64,000 nt of DNA from NCBI RefSeq assembly GCF_014396585.1, contig NZ_CP060717.1, positions 1,426,001 through 1,490,000 of the forward strand. Reading direction: 5' to 3'. The number at the start of each line of letters is the position of its first letter. Positions within the stretch are counted from its first letter, which is position 1. The notes below the pieces were generated by a model. That model worked only from the letters and a program-made list of their open reading frames with translations. It made no database searches and was not told the DNA's origin. This document shows, in pieces, positions 1 through 8,245 of the stretch. The stretch comes from Sphingomonas rhizophila. GTDB taxonomy: Bacteria; Pseudomonadota; Alphaproteobacteria; Sphingomonadales; Sphingomonadaceae. A program made the translations under genes and the position numbers.

Positions 1-1
1 G

Positions 2-1750
2 ATCAAGGATTTCTACAACGCCTATCTGAACACCGACGCGATCGACAAGGCCGGCCTTGCGCCCGCCAGGGCCGACCTCGATGCCATCGCCGCGATCAAC
101 GACAAGACCTCGCTGTCGCGTGTCATCGGCTCGACACTCCGCGCCGACACCGATCCGCTGAACGCCACCAATTATGAAACCGGCAACCTGTTCGGCATCT
201 TCGTCAGCCAGGGCCTCAACACCCCGGGCGAGACCATTCCCTACCTGATGCAGGGCGGCCTCGGCATGCCGGAGCGGGAATACTACCTGGGCGCCGACAA
301 TGCCGAGCTTCGCGGCAAGTACCGCACCTATGTCGAAACCGTGATGAAGGAAGCCGGCTCGGCCGACCCGAAGGCCGCCGCCGACCGCATCATCGCGCTC
401 GAGACCAAGATCGCCCAGGCCCATGTCGCCCGCGAAATCAGCGAGGACTTCAAGCAGGGCGCGCAAGTGTGGACCCGCGCCGACCTCGACAGCAAGGCAC
501 CGGGGATCGACTGGAACGCGCTGCTGACGGCTGCCCAGCTTCAGAACGCGCCCAAGTTCCAGGCCTATCACGCCGGTGCGATTCCCAAGCTGTCGGCGCT
601 GGTCGCCTCGCAGCCGCTGGATGCGTGGAAGGACTGGCTGACGTTCCACACGCTCAACCAGCGCGCCTCCGTCTTGCCCGCCGCGATCCGCGACGCCAGC
701 TTCGCCTTCAACGGACAGGCGCTGAGCGGCCAGAAGGCGCAACGCCCCCGCGACGTCCGCGCCCTCAACGCCACTTCGAACGCGCTCGAGGATGCGGTGG
801 GCAAAGCCTATGTCGAGAAGGTCTTCCCGGCCTCGTCGAAGGCCGACATCACGCGCATGGTCGACGAGATCAAGCAGGCCTTCGCCACCCGCGTCCAAAG
901 CATCGACTGGATGGCGGATTCGACCAAGGCGGAAGCGGTCAAGAAGATTGAAACGATGGGCGCCGGCATCGGTTACCCCGAAAAGTGGGCCGACTATTCG
1001 TCGTTCAACGTCAGCCCGACCGACGCCTACGCCAACGCCAAGGCAGCCGAGCTCGACCGTTACAAGCGGCAGATCGCCAAGATCGGCAAGCCGATGGACA
1101 AGCTGGAATGGTGGATGCCGGCGCAGCTGGTCAACGCGGTCAACCTGCCGGTCCAGAACGCGATGAACTTCCCGGCCGCGATCCTGCAGCCGCCGTTCTA
1201 CAACGCCTCGGCCGACCCAGCCTACAACTATGGGGCGATCGGCGCGGTGATCGGTCACGAGATCAGCCACAGCTTCGACAACAATGGCGCCGCGTTCGAC
1301 AGCACCGGCAACATGCGCAACTGGTGGACCCCGGCCGATTTCGCCAAATTCGAGGCCGCCGGCAAGGCGCTCGCCGAGCAGTACGACACCTACGAGCCGT
1401 TCCCGGGCGTCAAGGTCAACGGCAAGCTGACGCTGGGCGAGAACATCGCCGATGTCGCCGGCCTGCAGGCGGCCTATGACGCTTACAAGCATTCGCTTGG
1501 CGGCAAGGAAGCGCCGGTCATCGACGGCTTCACCGGCGACCAACGTTTCTTCATCGCCTACGCGCAGACTTGGGCGACCAAGATGCGCGACGAGGCGCTG
1601 AAGGCCCGCATCGCCACCGACGGCCACGCCCCGGGTCAATACCGCGCCCAGACCGTCCGTAACATCGACGCCTGGTACAGCGCGTTCAACGTCCAGCCGG
1701 GCGACAAGCTGTACCTCGCGCCCGAAAAGCGCGTGAAGGTGTGGGGGTAA
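2..1750 (+). CDS. M13 family metallopeptidase (5' end outside window)
   Basis: Zinc endopeptidase of the neprilysin/PepO (M13) family, usually exported to the periplasm. The reading frame is open from base 2, so the N-terminus, including any signal peptide, lies outside the window and about 582 residues are visible. The zinc site is clear: GHEISHSF near base 1255 supplies the HExxH histidines and catalytic Glu. The downstream GENIAD motif near 1437 supplies the third zinc ligand, and the upstream NAMNFPAAIL segment matches the substrate-binding NAxY-like strand. The C-terminus ends in a KVWG-type tail, where family members end in a conserved Trp. A hairpin terminator follows. An internal ATG at 248 is not the true start, because the homologous N-domain sequence continues upstream of it. 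Confidence 0.93.
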   Translation: MKDFYNAYLNTDAIDKAGLAPARADLDAIAAINDKTSLSRVIGSTLRADTDPLNATNYETGNLFGIFVSQGLNTPGETIPYLMQGGLGMPEREYYLGADNAELRGKYRTYVETVMKEAGSADPKAAADRIIALETKIAQAHVAREISEDFKQGAQVWTRADLDSKAPGIDWNALLTAAQLQNAPKFQAYHAGAIPKLSALVASQPLDAWKDWLTFHTLNQRASVLPAAIRDASFAFNGQALSGQKAQRPRDVRALNATSNALEDAVGKAYVEKVFPASSKADITRMVDEIKQAFATRVQSIDWMADSTKAEAVKKIETMGAGIGYPEKWADYSSFNVSPTDAYANAKAAELDRYKRQIAKIGKPMDKLEWWMPAQLVNAVNLPVQNAMNFPAAILQPPFYNASADPAYNYGAIGAVIGHEISHSFDNNGAAFDSTGNMRNWWTPADFAKFEAAGKALAEQYDTYEPFPGVKVNGKLTLGENIADVAGLQAAYDAYKHSLGGKEAPVIDGFTGDQRFFIAYAQTWATKMRDEALKARIATDGHAPGQYRAQTVRNIDAWYSAFNVQPGDKLYLAPEKRVKVWG

Positions 1751-1839
1751 GCCGTAGCGGCCGAGACTAACGGCGCGGCGCGAGCCGCGTCGCTAGGCGA
1801 AGACCGCGACAGCCGGCCGACGGCCCGACGCAAGAAAAG

Positions 1840-1870
1840 CGGCGCGGAGCAATGCCTCCGCGCCGTTTTT
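1840..1870 (+). terminator. Rho-independent terminator after the M13 peptidase
   Basis: A perfect 10-bp stem (1840-1849 with 1856-1865) and a 6-base loop are followed by five T at 1866-1870. It lies 90 bases after the M13 peptidase stop and before the convergent kinase gene. Confidence 0.8.
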
Positions 1871-1941
1871 ATCTCTCTGCTTTGGAAATCTGCGACCGCT
1901 TCCGCATCAGGCCCGTAACCGGGCCCGGATGCGATGGGCGG

Positions 1942-3048
1942 TCACATCGCTCGCGTCCCGAGCCGCGGCGTGTAAGGCGCTTTGACGCGGCACATCAGGC
2001 CGCCCGGATCGTAGGTCAGGTCAATGGCCCCGTCGAACGCGGCAGACAGGCTGCGCTTCAGCGTCTTTTGGCCATAGCCTTTTCGTTCGGGGCTCTGCAC
2101 TTCCGGGCCGCCCGTCTGGTTCCAGTTGAGTTCGAATGATGGCGCATCATCATTCGCAAGCATCCAGCTGATGCGAACGCACCCACCGTCACGCGACAAG
2201 GCGCCATACTTCGCTGCATTGGTCGCAAGTTCATGGGCGGCCAGACTGAAGGCGACAGCCGCTTCCTGGCTGAGGATCAGCTGCGGCCCCTCGATCGTGA
2301 CCTCGTGATCGATGGAGTAGGGAGCCAACGTGTCGACAAGCAGGCTTCGCAAATCGGGCGTTCCGGTTTCGAGCGCCAGCGAATGAGCCCGGGAGAACGC
2401 AAGGAGGCGGCCGTCGAAGACCTTGCGGAAGATGGCCGGTTCAGGATGCGCTTTCAGCGTCGAGTACACGACCGCGCCGATCGTGCTGAACATGTTCCGC
2501 ATGCGGTGCTGCAATTCGCCGACGAGAAGTTCGTGTTTCAGTTGCGTGCGGCGGAACGTGAGCGCCAGCGCACAAAGGGTCGCGAACTCCTCGGCAAGTC
2601 GCATCTGATCGTCGCTCAGGGGGCTTCCGGTTGCCAGGCAACGACGAAGGTTCCCAACGTGATGCCGTCCCGATGAAACGCCGGGATGGAGACCAACGAC
2701 CTCAGCCTATGAGAAGCACCAAGGGATTTCCAGAGCGCGCTGAATCGCTCGTCGCTCGACACATCCTCCACGACGACGGTCTGCCCTTCGAAAACGGCGA
2801 GAGCGCAGGAGCCGGGTTTGTCCTTGACGACGATTCCCTGGAGGGCTGCCGCATACTCCGGGGAAGCGACGGAAAGATGGCGTGCTCGAAAAGCTGCGCG
2901 GTTCGGTCGAGGATGGTCACGCCAGCGGTCGTACCAGGAACATGATGCTCGAAGGCGGTGCAGATATCACGCAGGACTTCGTCCAAGGAAGACCATTGGC
3001 GAACTTGCCGAAGGACTCGAAGCGTACGGAATGAAGAAAGTCGGACAT
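1942..3048 (-). pseudogene. GAF-HWE family sensor histidine kinase, broken by frameshifts
   Basis: Reads as an N-terminal GAF sensor followed by an HWE/HisKA_2 kinase of about 369 residues once repaired. The kinase part (from 2604 down to 1942) has the H-box LQHRMRN, the N-box HELATNAAKYG and a C-terminal GYGQKTLKRSL segment. The GAF part is split. One frame carries GVTILDRTAQLFEHAIFPSLP, and the next frame resumes with YAAALQGIVV...GSCALAVFEGQTVVVEDV. The frame is lost at the G run 2860-2863 (plus strand) and again at 2619-2623. Both are restored by one extra base. A third one-base loss near 2985 would join the GAF frame to an ATG at 3048. Either a decaying gene or a cluster of sequencing errors. 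It is an orphan kinase with no regulator beside it. Confidence 0.75.
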
Positions 3049-3269
3049 GGGGCCTCGCTCACGATCGGCGGGAGCACAAATGTCTCTCAGTCGCTCACGA
3101 GCCTACGCCAAGGAGAGCGATGGGACTGACTTAGCATGGCTTCGGCCTATATCCCAGCCGTCCTCGTTTCGGGTCCGGCTCGCGCTTAAGTAAAAGGCCT
3201 CCCTCCTCCCGCACCGCCGACATTCCGGTTGTGCTACCCCGCCTATCGATGGGAAGGCATCACGTCGTC

Positions 3270-3279
3270 AGGAGGTGAT
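3270..3279 (+). promoter_or_regulatory. Strong Shine-Dalgarno site that fixes the antiporter start
   Basis: AGGAGGTGAT is a full match to the 16S anti-SD and lies 4 bases before the ATG at 3284 (8 bases from the GGAGG core). It overlaps an in-frame GTG at 3275, which is therefore unlikely to be the start. Confidence 0.8.
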
Positions 3280-3283
3280 TGGT

Positions 3284-4357
3284 ATGGAATCGACGTTTCG
3301 GGGCGCCAACCTGGCCGCGCCGTTCATCGGCTGGGCCGTGGTCCTGCTCGGCTGGGCGGGTCTCGCGTCGCCGCTGGTCACCGCCGCCATTCTGGTCGGC
3401 GTTGTGCTTAGCGCGGTCCATCATGCCGAGGTCGTGGCGCATCGTGTCGGGGAGCCGTTCGGGACGCTGATCCTGGCGGTTGCGGTCACCGTCATCGAGG
3501 CGGGGCTGATCGTTTCGCTGATGCTCGTCAACCGCGAGGCGGAATCGACGCTGGCCCGCGACACCGTCTTCGCGGCCGGCATGATAATCCTCAACTTTCT
3601 GCTCGGCTGCTGCCTGCTGGCCGCGGCGCGGCACCAGCGGCACGCCCGGTTCACCCGCACCGGCGCCACCGCCGCGCTCAGCACCCTGGCGGCCCTGATG
3701 GTGCTGACCCTGGTCCTGCCGAATTACACGACGAGTGTGTCGGGCCCGATCTACAGCTATCCGCAGTTGGCGTTCGTCGCCGGCTTCTCGCTGCTCCTCT
3801 ACCTAACGTTCGTGTTCGTCCAGACCGTCGGCAACCGCGATTATTTCCTGCCCAAGGGCGACCTGCTGGCCGACGTGGATGCGCATGCCGAACCGCCGAC
3901 GACCGCCCGGGCCTGGCAATCCTTCTGGCTGCTGGTCGTGGCGCTGGGCGCGGTTGTCCTAATGGCGAAGTCGCTGTCGAAACCTCTGGAGGCGGCAGTG
4001 GAGGCCATCAATGCCCCGCGGGCGCTGGTCGGGATCGCCATCGCCGCCATCGTGCTGCTGCCCGAAAGCGTCGCCGCCATCCGAGCGGCGCGCGCCAACC
4101 GTCTCCAGACCAGCCTCAATCTTGCGCTGGGATCGGCGCTGGCCACCATCGGCCTGACCATCCCGGTGGTGACGGTGGCGTCATTCATGCTGGGGCTGCC
4201 CCTGGCGCTCGGCCTCGACCAGAAGGGCGTCGTCCTCCTCGCACTGACTTTGTTCGTCAGCGCGCTGTCACTGGCGCGGGGCCGAACCACCTTGCTGCAC
4301 GGTGCGGTCCACCTTGTACTGTTCGCGGCCTATTTGCTGGTGACCGTCCTGCCCTGA
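3284..4357 (+). CDS. ChaA-like calcium/sodium:proton antiporter
   Basis: Inner-membrane CaCA-superfamily exchanger, 357 residues, with about ten or eleven hydrophobic segments in two similar halves. The first half carries the α-repeat signature (VTVIEAGLIVSLML), and the second carries IVLLPESVAAIRAARANRLQTSLNLALGSALATIGLTIP split over two helices. The acidic Glu of each repeat (VIEA and LPES) is where cation exchange occurs in the family. This layout matches ChaA/YfkE-type Ca2+(Na+)/H+ antiporters and the rhizobial y4hA protein. The start at 3284 is chosen because of the excellent ribosome binding site. The 3' end overlaps the convergent lipoprotein gene by 28 bases. Confidence 0.88.
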   Translation: MESTFRGANLAAPFIGWAVVLLGWAGLASPLVTAAILVGVVLSAVHHAEVVAHRVGEPFGTLILAVAVTVIEAGLIVSLMLVNREAESTLARDTVFAAGMIILNFLLGCCLLAAARHQRHARFTRTGATAALSTLAALMVLTLVLPNYTTSVSGPIYSYPQLAFVAGFSLLLYLTFVFVQTVGNRDYFLPKGDLLADVDAHAEPPTTARAWQSFWLLVVALGAVVLMAKSLSKPLEAAVEAINAPRALVGIAIAAIVLLPESVAAIRAARANRLQTSLNLALGSALATIGLTIPVVTVASFMLGLPLALGLDQKGVVLLALTLFVSALSLARGRTTLLHGAVHLVLFAAYLLVTVLP

Positions 4358-4746
4358 CGCTGGCATCGGGGAACGCGGATCAGGGTCATCCGATCTTCGC
4401 CGATCTTGTAGCTGCCATCGATCGACTGCACGAAGCGATCGTCCGGCCAGTCCCGCCGCTCACCGCGCGGTACGATGACACGGCCCGGCGTGATCGTCGT
4501 CGTACCGGCGCGGCGAAGGTGGAAGTCGATCACATCGAAGTTGGGATGCGCAGTGTAGGCGGAAAAGCCGCCGGGGTCGGCAAAACGGTAGAGCCGTTCC
4601 CACTGCCGGAGATCGCCAATGCACGGATTGGCCGCCAGCCGCTGCTCGATCCGCTGGACATGGCGCTCGTCGGGAAGGCCGTCACCGTCGGCCGCCTCGC
4701 AAGCGGACAGCAACGGAAGCAGGCCAAGGATCCAACGATGCTTCAT
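4330..4746 (-). CDS. Small lipoprotein of unknown function
   Basis: A 138-residue protein with a lipoprotein signal: a basic start (MKHR), a hydrophobic stretch and a lipobox LLSAC with the acylated Cys at residue 16. The mature part contains a second Cys pair (C42 region and near the C-terminus in VPRCQRQ) and no family I recognise. It is monocistronic and its 3' end overlaps the antiporter gene tail-to-tail. Confidence 0.7.
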   Translation of the reverse strand: MKHRWILGLLPLLSACEAADGDGLPDERHVQRIEQRLAANPCIGDLRQWERLYRFADPGGFSAYTAHPNFDVIDFHLRRAGTTTITPGRVIVPRGERRDWPDDRFVQSIDGSYKIGEDRMTLIRVPRCQRQGRTVTSK

Positions 4747-4825
4747 GCCGCTCCTTCAAGAGGTTGGCGGCATTAAGCAGCATCACTGCACGACATGGCA
4801 AGGGCGACGCGGCCTGTTCGGAGGC

Positions 4826-5992
4826 CTACGCCCCGATAATCTCGCGTCCGATTAGCATACGCCGAATTTCATTCGTCCCCGCGCCGATGTCGAGCAGCTT
4901 GGCGTCTCGCATGAAGCGTTCGACCGGCCAGTCCTTGGTGTAGCCGGCGCCGCCCAGCGCCTGGACCGCCTCGCCCGCCACCTTGAAGGCACTTTCGCTA
5001 GCCAGCAGGATCGCGCCCGCCGCGTCGAACCGGGTGGTCCGCCCCGCGTCGCAATTCCTGGCCACCGCATAGACGTAGGCGCGCGCGGAATTGAGCGCGA
5101 CGTACATGTCGGCGACCTTGGCCTGCATCAGCTGGAAGCTGCCGATCGGCGTCCCGAACTGCTTGCGATCGCGCACATAGGGAACGACCACGTCGAGGCA
5201 GGCCTGCATGATGCCAAGCTGGATCCCCGCCAGAACGGTCCGCTCGTAATCAAGGCCGCTCATCAGCACCCCGACGCCGCCATTCTCCGGACCCATGACG
5301 TTCTCGGCCGGCACGAAGCAGTCGTCGAACACCAGCTCGCAGGTCGGCGATCCGCGCATGCCGCACTTGTCGATCTTCTGGCCGATGGAGAAGCCCTCCA
5401 TCCCCTTCTCGATCAGGAAGGTGGTGATGCCGCGCGAAGGTTTATCGTCATTGGCGCCGGTCTTGGCATAGACAACCAGCGTGTCGGCGTAGGCACCGTT
5501 GGTGATCCAGAACTTGGTGCCGTTGAGGCGATAGCCGTTGCCCGACTTTTCCGCCTTCAGCTTCATCGACACGACGTCGCTGCCAGCGCTGGCCTCACTC
5601 ATTGCCAGAGCGCCGACATGCTCACCGCTGATGAGCTTCGGAAGGTATTTCTTCTTCTGATCCTCGTTGGCCCAGCGGCGGATCTGGTTGATGCACAGGT
5701 TGGAGTGCGCGCCATAGCTAAGCCCGACCGATGCCGAGGCACGCGCCACTTCTTCCTGCGCGACGACATGTTCGAGGTAGCCGAGGCCGAGACCGCCCCA
5801 CTCCTCCTCGACCGTGATGCCGTGAAGGCCGAGCTCGCCCATCTGCGGCCACAGCTCGATCGGAAAGCGGTCCTTCTCGTCGATCTCGGCGGCGATCGGC
5901 TGGATCTGCTCGCGGGCGAAACGCTCGGTCGATTCGCGGATGGTGTCGGCCATCTCGCCAAGGCCGAAGTCGAGGCCGGGCATGTCGGTCAA
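4826..5992 (-). CDS. ivd: Isovaleryl-CoA dehydrogenase-type acyl-CoA dehydrogenase
   Basis: FAD-dependent acyl-CoA dehydrogenase (388 residues) that oxidises a short branched acyl-CoA and passes electrons to ETF. All three domains are present: the N-terminal helical part (EEEWGGLGLGYLEH), the middle β-barrel with the FAD/substrate motifs AMSEASAGSDV and WITNGAYAD, and the C-terminal part ending in GTNEIRRMLIGREI. The sequence GLDYERTVLAG places Glu in the position used as catalytic base by isovaleryl-CoA dehydrogenases (human E254), unlike most acyl-CoA dehydrogenases. In leucine-degradation operons this gene sits with methylcrotonyl-CoA carboxylase. Here it stands alone, although a thiolase and an ACAD10-like phosphotransferase lie within 8 kb. 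Confidence 0.9.
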   Translation of the reverse strand: MTDMPGLDFGLGEMADTIRESTERFAREQIQPIAAEIDEKDRFPIELWPQMGELGLHGITVEEEWGGLGLGYLEHVVAQEEVARASASVGLSYGAHSNLCINQIRRWANEDQKKKYLPKLISGEHVGALAMSEASAGSDVVSMKLKAEKSGNGYRLNGTKFWITNGAYADTLVVYAKTGANDDKPSRGITTFLIEKGMEGFSIGQKIDKCGMRGSPTCELVFDDCFVPAENVMGPENGGVGVLMSGLDYERTVLAGIQLGIMQACLDVVVPYVRDRKQFGTPIGSFQLMQAKVADMYVALNSARAYVYAVARNCDAGRTTRFDAAGAILLASESAFKVAGEAVQALGGAGYTKDWPVERFMRDAKLLDIGAGTNEIRRMLIGREIIGA

Positions 5993-6047
5993 TTCTGCTC
6001 TCCTATTTGGCTGGGCGCCTAGCAGAGGCGAGCCAGCGCAAACAAGG

Positions 6048-6467
6048 TCAGGCGGGCGGCGCGGTCAGCGGCTTCGCGGCGCCGCGATGACAGGTAAAGC
6101 AGGTCACCTTCGGCTGGGCCGGATCGGTCACCGAGAATTCCTTGTCGTTGATGTGCTTGGTCATCACCATCATCGACCGCGCCACCAGCTTTTCGCGCTT
6201 GGCGTCGGAGGCGAAGTCGATCGTCTCGCGCTTGCCTTCGACCCCGACGTGGCAATGGGTGCATTTGACGCCGAGCGACGCGCTGATCCGCTTCATCGAG
6301 TCGATCAACCGGTCGCGCGGGATGTCGGCCGGGAAGACCTTGAGGTTCTTGAACGCCGCCGGCTGGGCGGGCGCCGGCGCCGGTGCCTGCCCGTTGGCGA
6401 CGCCGGCGGCGGCAGCGAACGTTGCGAGGGCGACGGCGAGGATCAGTCGGCTTCGGCGTGGGGTCAT
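6048..6467 (-). CDS. Diheme c-type cytochrome related to reaction-centre cytochrome subunits
   Basis: A 139-residue exported protein. The signal peptide spans residues 1-26 (arginine-rich start, hydrophobic core, cleavage near VANGQA), followed by an Ala/Pro linker. Two heme-binding motifs are visible, CTHCH at 69-73 and CFTCH at 123-127. A MMVMTKHIND helix between them offers an axial Met and matches the repeat of photosynthetic reaction-centre cytochrome c subunits (CytoC_RC family). It has only two of that family's four hemes, and no photosynthesis gene lies nearby, so a soluble periplasmic electron carrier is more likely. It is divergent from the thiolase gene. Confidence 0.82.
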   Translation of the reverse strand: MTPRRSRLILAVALATFAAAAGVANGQAPAPAPAQPAAFKNLKVFPADIPRDRLIDSMKRISASLGVKCTHCHVGVEGKRETIDFASDAKREKLVARSMMVMTKHINDKEFSVTDPAQPKVTCFTCHRGAAKPLTAPPA

Positions 6468-6584
6468 GAGGCGAGGCTATGCCTACTCCGGCGCTTCCGC
6501 AATCGGCAAATCGGCGGGGTTTGAATCGTCGCCCCGCCGGGCCTATGTGCACCTGCAACAACGAGATTCCAGGAGCGCATCGCC

Positions 6585-7769
6585 ATGGCCACCGATCCCA
6601 TCGTCATCCTTTCCACCGCCCGCACGCCGATGGGCTCGATGCAGGGCGCGCTGGCCGACGTTTCCGCGACCGACCTCGGCGCGACCGCGGTCAAGGCAGC
6701 GGTGGAGCGGGCCGGGGTCGACGCGGCGGAGATCGACCGGATTTACATGGGCTGCGTGCTTCCCGCCGGCCTTGGCCAGGCCCCCGCGCGCCAGGCGGCG
6801 ATCAAGGCCGGCCTGCCCAAATCGGTTCAGGCAACGACCGTCAACAAGGTGTGCGGATCGGGGATGCAGACGGTGATCATGGCCGAAGAGGCGCTGAAGG
6901 CGGGCAACGCCGACCTGATCGTCGCCGGCGGCATGGAATCGATGACCAACGCCCCCTACCTGCTCAAGAAGCACCGCAGCGGAGCGCGCATCGGCCATGA
7001 CACGGCCTACGACCATATGTTCCTCGACGGCCTGGAAGACGCCTACGACGCCGGCCGCGCGATGGGCACCTTCGCCCAGGATACCGCCAACCAGTATCAG
7101 CTGACCCGCGAGGACATGGACGCTTTCTCGATCGAGAGCCTGTCGCGGGCCAAGGGCGCGATCGACAGCGGCGCGTTCAAGGATGAAATCGTCGCGGTGA
7201 CCATCCAGGGGCGTGGCGGCGAGACCGTGGTGGACACCGACGAAGCGCCCGGCCGTGGCCGGCCGGACAAAATCCCCAGCCTCAAGCCCGCCTTCGCCAA
7301 GGACGGCACCATCACCGCCGCCACCTCGAGCTCGATCAGCGACGGCGCCGCCGCGGTGGTCCTCGCCCGCCAGTCGGACGCCGAGGCCAAGGGCCTGAAA
7401 CCCGTCGCCCGCATCGTCGCCAGCGCCGCCCATGCCCGTGAGCCGGCGGACTTCACCATCGCTCCGGTCGGGGCGATCGAAAAGGTGCTGAAGAAGGCCG
7501 GCTGGAGCGTCGGCGACGTCGACCTGTGGGAAGTCAACGAAGCCTTCGCCTGCGTCGCGATGTTCGCGATGAAGGATCTCGGCATCGCCCACGACAAGAT
7601 CAACGTCCACGGCGGCGCGACCGCGCTCGGTCACCCGATCGGAGCCAGCGGCACGCGCATCCTGGTCACGCTGGTCAATGCGCTGAAGCACAAGGGTTTG
7701 AAGCGCGGCGTCGCTTCGCTGTGCATCGGCGGCGGCGAAGCGACCGCGGTCGCGGTCGAGCTGGCCTAG
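6585..7769 (+). CDS. Acetyl-CoA C-acyltransferase (thiolase)
   Basis: Thiolase that condenses or cleaves acetyl-CoA/acyl-CoA, 394 residues, the normal length. The nucleophilic Cys is C90 in NKVCGSGMQ, the catalytic His is H350 in GHPIGASG, and the second catalytic Cys is C380 in LCIGGGEA. The sequence is closer to biosynthetic-type AtoB/PhaA acetoacetyl-CoA thiolases than to FadA, but the substrate range cannot be decided from sequence. The gene overlaps the convergent SH3 gene by 4 bases. Confidence 0.93.
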   Translation: MATDPIVILSTARTPMGSMQGALADVSATDLGATAVKAAVERAGVDAAEIDRIYMGCVLPAGLGQAPARQAAIKAGLPKSVQATTVNKVCGSGMQTVIMAEEALKAGNADLIVAGGMESMTNAPYLLKKHRSGARIGHDTAYDHMFLDGLEDAYDAGRAMGTFAQDTANQYQLTREDMDAFSIESLSRAKGAIDSGAFKDEIVAVTIQGRGGETVVDTDEAPGRGRPDKIPSLKPAFAKDGTITAATSSSISDGAAAVVLARQSDAEAKGLKPVARIVASAAHAREPADFTIAPVGAIEKVLKKAGWSVGDVDLWEVNEAFACVAMFAMKDLGIAHDKINVHGGATALGHPIGASGTRILVTLVNALKHKGLKRGVASLCIGGGEATAVAVELA

Positions 7770-8245
7770 TCCTCGAAGACCTCGCCCTCGCCCAGACCCC
7801 ACAGATCGGTCTGGGCGATATAGCCTTCCCGCTTGCCCATCTGGATGTGGCAATAGCGGCCGTCACAATGGTCGAGGCGGCCGACTACGCCCGCTTCGAC
7901 CCGGTAACGGACCGGCGCGCTGTCGTCCGGCTTGGTGCGGACGTTGCGCGGCTCACCGGCGCGAATGATGGCGGTGCGGCGGGCGGAAAGCAGCGACACC
8001 AGCATCCACCCCTGCGCGCCGTCGGGATCCTCGATCTTGCGCCAGTTGGGATAGGTCTGGACGACGCGGACCGGCAGGTCGCGGCGCTTGTAGAGCCAGA
8101 TGCCGGGGTAGTTGCGGCCCGGCCCGGTGCGCATCATCGCCTCGCCACTGGCGATCGAGGCCCAGTAAGGCGGCTTCTTGTCCTGCGCGCTGGCGGTGGC
8201 CGCCAGGCTGAGCAGCACCGCGGCGGCAACGGCCCTCCGCATCAC
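7766..8245 (-). CDS. Exported bacterial SH3-domain protein
   Basis: A 159-residue protein with a signal peptide (cleavage near ATASAQ at about 21) followed by two SH3b-like repeats. The first is around residues 30-85 (ASGEAMMRTGPG...WMLVSLL) and the second around 97-150 (PRNVRTKPDDSAP...GYIAQTDLWG). Such proteins bind cell-wall peptides or act as periplasmic adaptors. The start overlaps the stop of the upstream nitronate monooxygenase-like gene (ATGA, 8242-8245), so the two are probably co-transcribed. Confidence 0.85.
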   Translation of the reverse strand: MMRRAVAAAVLLSLAATASAQDKKPPYWASIASGEAMMRTGPGRNYPGIWLYKRRDLPVRVVQTYPNWRKIEDPDGAQGWMLVSLLSARRTAIIRAGEPRNVRTKPDDSAPVRYRVEAGVVGRLDHCDGRYCHIQMGKREGYIAQTDLWGLGEGEVFED

